9,081 nucleotides of DNA from Chloroflexota bacterium (GTDB taxonomy: Bacteria; Chloroflexota; UBA11872). The stretch is from the NCBI GenBank assembly GCA_028875175.1, contig JAPPFO010000080.1:5324-14404 (forward strand), given 5' to 3'. A program made the translations under genes and the position numbers. Shown one piece after another: positions 6,473 through 9,081 of the stretch (positions are counted from its first letter, which is position 1; every line of letters starts with the position of its first letter). The notes below the pieces were generated by a model. That model had not been told where the DNA came from, made no database searches, and saw nothing but the letters and a program-made list of their open reading frames with translations.

Positions 6473-7086
6473 GGACGTCTGTCCGGAAAGTCGGTGACAA
6501 GCTCCAGGAGCCGACTGTTACGACAATCCACGGCCGCAACGGCCGGCAGCCCAAGCCGTGACCAAATCTCGAGCGCGGCAGAGCCGGTCAACGTGGCCAG
6601 AAACAGCGCCATCACCGTTCCGTGTGACACCAGCACCCAGGGCCCAGACGTTCGCGTCGTGACGCGGTCGATAGCGGTCGTCAGGCGCTGCAATGCTTGA
6701 CTCCCTGACTCACGACCGAACACGACTTCGTTGGGATTCTCGAACAGCGCTTGCAGCTCCTGCTGTCTCGTCGCCGCATCGCGCCACGGCACGCCGGTCC
6801 GGTCGTGCTCGCGTAGGTCGGGCTCGACTTTCACATCAAGGCTGCAATGCCGCGCGATGATCTTTGCTGTGTCCGAGGCTTTGCGTTCGTCGCTTGAGCA
6901 GATCAGCCGGGGCTTGAATCCAGCGACGTATTCCGCCGCTCGAAGGGCCAGCCTCCGTCCTTCGTCGCTCAGCGGCCAATCCCGGTAACTCATGCGTTCC
7001 GAAATGGCGGGGCTGGAATGCCGGACAAGCAGCAGAGGCTGGCCGCTGGTCCCCGTCGCGGTGTCTGGTAAATCACTCCGCCGCAT
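6469..7086 (-). CDS. Histidine phosphatase superfamily protein (phosphoglycerate-mutase-like)
   Basis: A predicted cytoplasmic phosphatase of 205 residues. The strand LLLVRHSSP (18-26) carries the catalytic Arg22 and His23; the RHG motif reads RHS here. CSSDERKASDTA (63-74) supplies the second arginine (Arg68), ESGSQALQR (126-134) matches the GES region, and VSHG (153-156) carries the second histidine, His155. LREHDRTG (91-98) provides the expected acid-base Glu. All key residues are present, so it should be an active phosphatase or mutase. The first 16 residues have no counterpart and may be a leader. The gene overlaps the ABC ATPase gene by 14 bases and the permease gene by 4, so it is embedded within the exporter operon. 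That is unusual for this family. Its substrate may be linked to the exporter's cargo, but nothing in the sequence names it. Confidence 0.88.
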   Translation of the reverse strand: MRRSDLPDTATGTSGQPLLLVRHSSPAISERMSYRDWPLSDEGRRLALRAAEYVAGFKPRLICSSDERKASDTAKIIARHCSLDVKVEPDLREHDRTGVPWRDAATRQQELQALFENPNEVVFGRESGSQALQRLTTAIDRVTTRTSGPWVLVSHGTVMALFLATLTGSAALEIWSRLGLPAVAAVDCRNSRLLELVTDFPDRRP

Positions 7087-8023
7087 CGGCCTCGCCCTCG
7101 TCGCGCGTTTTCTGCGTCAGCGCCAGGTACACGTCCTCCAGACTCGTGCGCATCACGGAGTATTCGTCGATGCCCTGGGCCCGTAGCTGGGCGGCCAGGG
7201 CCAGGTGGTCGTCGCCGAAGAGGGTCTGGGGACCCTCGGAGGTCTCATGGACCAGCTTGTACTCGTGGCCGATGGAAGCCCGCAGATTCGCGATGGTGTC
7301 GAGCGAGATCAGGCGACCGTCCTGGATGATGCCGATTCGGTCGCAAAGCGTCTCAGCCTCCTCCATGTAATGGGTGGTCAGGAGTACGGCGGCGTCGCGT
7401 TGTCGGTAGCTCTGCAGGACCTCCCAGAGCCGTTGGCGGGACTCCACGTCCAGGCCGACCGTGGGTTCGTCCAGGATCAGCACGTCCGGCTGCGCCAGCA
7501 TGGCGATGCCGACCAGGAGGCGGCGGCGCAAGCCGCCTGACAGGCGTTCGCTGTTGAAGTCGCGATGCGCCGTGAGGTCGAGTTCCTCGATCAGTTCGTC
7601 CGCCCGCACCCGCGCATCCCGCCGAGACAGCCCACGCAGCACGCCGAAGATTCGCAGGTGGTGGTACACCGAAAGTCCATGAAACAGGCGGGCCTCCTGC
7701 GGGACCACGCCAATCCGCGCCTTGGCGTCGTCAGGATTCGCCACGGCGTCGATGCCGACCACGCGCACCTGGCCGGAGGTTGGGAGCAGTTCCGTCGTGA
7801 TCTGACGCACCAGCGTGGTCTTGCCCGCGCCGTTGGGCCCCAGCACACCAAGCGCCTCGCCCCAATTGACGGTTAGCGAGATGTCCTGGTTGGCGTGCGG
7901 GCCGTCCTTGTAGCGCTTGTTGAGGTTGCGGACCTCGATGGGCGGAGGTCGCTCAACGCTGGTCAGCGAAGTATGTCCATACAGAGATTCAACAGGTCTC
8001 CGGTCGTCCTGGCATCCGTGCAC
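7073..8023 (-). CDS. ABC transporter ATP-binding protein (ABC-2 exporter type)
   Basis: The ATPase subunit of the exporter, 316 residues. It has the complete nucleotide-binding set: Walker A GPNGAGKTT (62-70), Q-loop Gln109 in VVPQE, signature LSGGLRR (161-167), Walker B VLILDEP (181-187), and H-loop His218 in TTHYMEEAE. The YMEEAETLCDRIGI segment and the C-terminal region (TSLEDVYLALT, 293-303) are those of the CcmA/DrrA-type exporters. The only upstream start in this frame is the GTG at 8023. It gives about 25 residues before the first domain strand, and its ribosome site is poor: an AGGAGG lies about 19 bases upstream, too far for normal use. The true start may be uncertain. The stop overlaps the phosphatase start by 14 bases. 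The gene is divergent from the two-component system, which likely controls it. Confidence 0.93.
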   Translation of the reverse strand: MHGCQDDRRPVESLYGHTSLTSVERPPPIEVRNLNKRYKDGPHANQDISLTVNWGEALGVLGPNGAGKTTLVRQITTELLPTSGQVRVVGIDAVANPDDAKARIGVVPQEARLFHGLSVYHHLRIFGVLRGLSRRDARVRADELIEELDLTAHRDFNSERLSGGLRRRLLVGIAMLAQPDVLILDEPTVGLDVESRQRLWEVLQSYRQRDAAVLLTTHYMEEAETLCDRIGIIQDGRLISLDTIANLRASIGHEYKLVHETSEGPQTLFGDDHLALAAQLRAQGIDEYSVMRTSLEDVYLALTQKTRDEGEADAAE

Positions 8024-8070
8024 ATCGTCCGCTTAGCCGGCGCCTCCTGCGAAGGGCGGTGACAGGTTAG

Positions 8071-8088
8071 CCGTCGGGTCGGCGACGG
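8071..8088. promoter_or_regulatory. Inverted repeat in divergent regulatory region
   Basis: CCGTCG (8071-8076) and CGACGG (8083-8088) are perfect complements around a 6-base spacer. They lie in the ~140 bases between the exporter operon and the response-regulator gene. The layout suits an operator for the winged-helix regulator encoded next door. A 6-bp GC repeat can occur by chance, and no -10/-35 pair is clear on either strand. Confidence 0.25.
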
Positions 8089-8162
8089 GACGATTCGCCA
8101 CTGAAGAATTGCCAGAGGGCGAGTATGTTCGCGAAGCCTACGCCGCCCTTCCCAAGGCAATG

Positions 8163-8888
8163 ATGGCTCGAGCCGCCCGGCCATGCATCCTGATCGTCGA
8201 GGACGACGCGCGATACGTCCGGCTGTTGCATGCCATCCTGCAGCAGCACGACTATCGGACGCAGAGCGCCGGCACAGGCGCTCGGGGGCTCGAATTGATC
8301 GCGTCCGAGGCGCCGGACGCCGTGGTGCTTGACCTTTGGCTGCCGGATCTCGACGGCCTGGAGGTACTGGAGCGAATGCGGCAGTTCTCTGACGCCCCCG
8401 TGATTATCGTTAGCGCGCGCGACGACGAAGCGGACATCGTGCGCGGGTTAGAGGCAGGCGCCGATGATTACCTGGGCAAGCCCTTCGGCGTTCCGGAGCT
8501 CCTGGCCCGCCTGCGCGCCGTGATGCGGCGGACGCCCCAGGCCCAGGTCCAGATTGCCTCACCCTTCGAGTCCGGGGATCTGCGCATCGATTTCGCGGCG
8601 GCTGAAGTCAGCGTCGCAGGCAAGCCAGTCAGGCTAAGCGCCACCGAATACCGTCTCCTCCAGTTCCTGGCTCGTAACGCCGGCCGCGTGCTCGTACCCG
8701 ACCAGTTGCTCGAGAACGTGTGGGGACCCGAGTACGTGGGCGACGAGCACCTGGTGCGCGTGTACGTCAGTCGAGTTCGCCAGAAGATCGAGCGCGATCG
8801 TCGCAACCCACGCCACCTCATCACCCGGCCCGGGGTGGGATACATGCTGCGCCGGCACGAGTCACCGCATGCCCAGTCCAGCGACTGA
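8163..8888 (+). CDS. OmpR/PhoB-type response regulator
   Basis: A transcriptional regulator of 241 residues. The receiver domain (about 6-122) has the acidic pocket VEDD (12-15), phospho-acceptor Asp57 in VLDLWLP, conserved Ser84 in IVSAR, and Lys106 in GKPF. A winged-helix DNA-binding domain (about 136-231) follows, with LSATEYRLLQFL (158-169), the RVYVSRVRQKIE recognition region (199-210), and the terminal GVGYML (224-229). The spacing and sequence resemble the KdpE/PhoB group. The frame is open from a TTG at 8109, but the ATG at 8163 has AAGG 5 bases upstream and starts just before the first strand. The ATG at 8160 is an alternative with spacing of only 2. The stop overlaps the downstream histidine kinase start by 20 bases. 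The exporter operon on the other strand is the obvious candidate target. Confidence 0.93.
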   Translation: MARAARPCILIVEDDARYVRLLHAILQQHDYRTQSAGTGARGLELIASEAPDAVVLDLWLPDLDGLEVLERMRQFSDAPVIIVSARDDEADIVRGLEAGADDYLGKPFGVPELLARLRAVMRRTPQAQVQIASPFESGDLRIDFAAAEVSVAGKPVRLSATEYRLLQFLARNAGRVLVPDQLLENVWGPEYVGDEHLVRVYVSRVRQKIERDRRNPRHLITRPGVGYMLRRHESPHAQSSD

Positions 8889-9081
8889 CCCGCCGCGCCA
8901 GTCGCCAGGCGGAGTCGGCGCGCCAAACACGGGCTTCGACTCGCGTGCCCACGCGCTCATCCGCTCATTCAGCCAGGCGGTCAAGATTCTCAACACGTCG
9001 ACCTCGCTTGCGTCGGTGCTGGAAGACCTGGCGCGGATCAGCCGCTCGGTTCTCAATGCACGCTACGGCGCGGTGGCGGTC
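8869..9081 (+). CDS. Sensor histidine kinase with GAF domain, N-terminal part only
   Basis: The frame opened by the ATG at 8869 stays open to the window edge (71 codons). It starts with about 25 proline-rich, probably disordered residues, then a helix (about 27-45). From about residue 48, the sequence LASVLEDLARISRSVLNARYGAVAV matches the start of a GAF sensor domain, in which RYGAVAV resembles the first GAF strand. GAF-containing kinases commonly follow OmpR-type regulators in Chloroflexota and related groups. The 20-base overlap with the regulator fits a co-translated pair. No kinase core is visible because the window ends, so the histidine kinase identity rests on the gene context. A GAF-containing phosphodiesterase or other signalling protein is possible. 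Confidence 0.7.
   Translation, partial: MPSPATDPPRQSPGGVGAPNTGFDSRAHALIRSFSQAVKILNTSTSLASVLEDLARISRSVLNARYGAVAV

Noticed and set aside
5640..6554. 304-residue minus-strand frame across the permease
   Set aside because: It is the wrong frame relative to a clear ABC-2 permease with hydrophobic helices, and its translation is Arg/His-rich noise.
1..9081. CRISPR array or transposon
   Set aside because: No regularly spaced repeats, no transposase-like frame and no terminal inverted repeats were seen on reading the window.

Overview
The window is high-GC, gene-dense bacterial DNA with short intergenic gaps, GTG starts alongside ATG, and overlapping genes. It contains ten recognisable coding sequences, one of them cut by the right edge. 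The gene mix is a Gfo/Idh/MocA dehydrogenase of the YGHG type, an acetyl-xylan-esterase-like hydrolase, an orphan beta-class DNA methylase, an OmpR-type regulator with a GAF-containing kinase, and an ABC-2 exporter. This would fit an uncultured Chloroflexota-like or Planctomycete/Poribacteria-like genome. That placement is a guess from gene content, because no marker gene is present. The first ~115 bases are G and C homopolymers and look like a contig-end artefact.

Left block (274-3618, plus strand): a predicted NAD(P)-dependent dehydrogenase, a predicted carbohydrate-type esterase, and a solitary N4/N6 DNA methyltransferase. The start codon of the methylase overlaps the stop codon of the hydrolase (ATGA), so the two are probably translated together even though they are functionally unrelated.

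Middle block (3619-5593): a short intergenic stretch carrying a piece that resembles the 5' half of a tRNA-Glu and a perfect 7-bp hairpin. It is followed by a minus-strand small coiled-coil membrane protein, a plus-strand adenosine-deaminase-like hydrolase with all metal and catalytic residues, and a convergent minus-strand HisI-like (phosphoribosyl-AMP cyclohydrolase) protein. The HisI-like protein keeps the three zinc cysteines but has lost the acidic D-C-D-x-D motif and carries an insertion between two of the cysteines.

Right block (5690-9081): a minus-strand operon of ABC ATPase, histidine-family phosphatase and ABC-2 permease, all overlapping. HisI may be its last gene. A divergent plus-strand two-component system (OmpR-type regulator, then a GAF-containing histidine kinase that runs off the window) faces it across a ~140-bp intergenic region. 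The layout suggests that the two-component system controls the exporter operon. The phosphatase inserted between ATPase and permease is the most unusual architectural feature. I found no clear CRISPR array, transposase, prophage or complete RNA gene. The best candidates for something under-described are the exporter/phosphatase operon and the divergent HisI-like protein.
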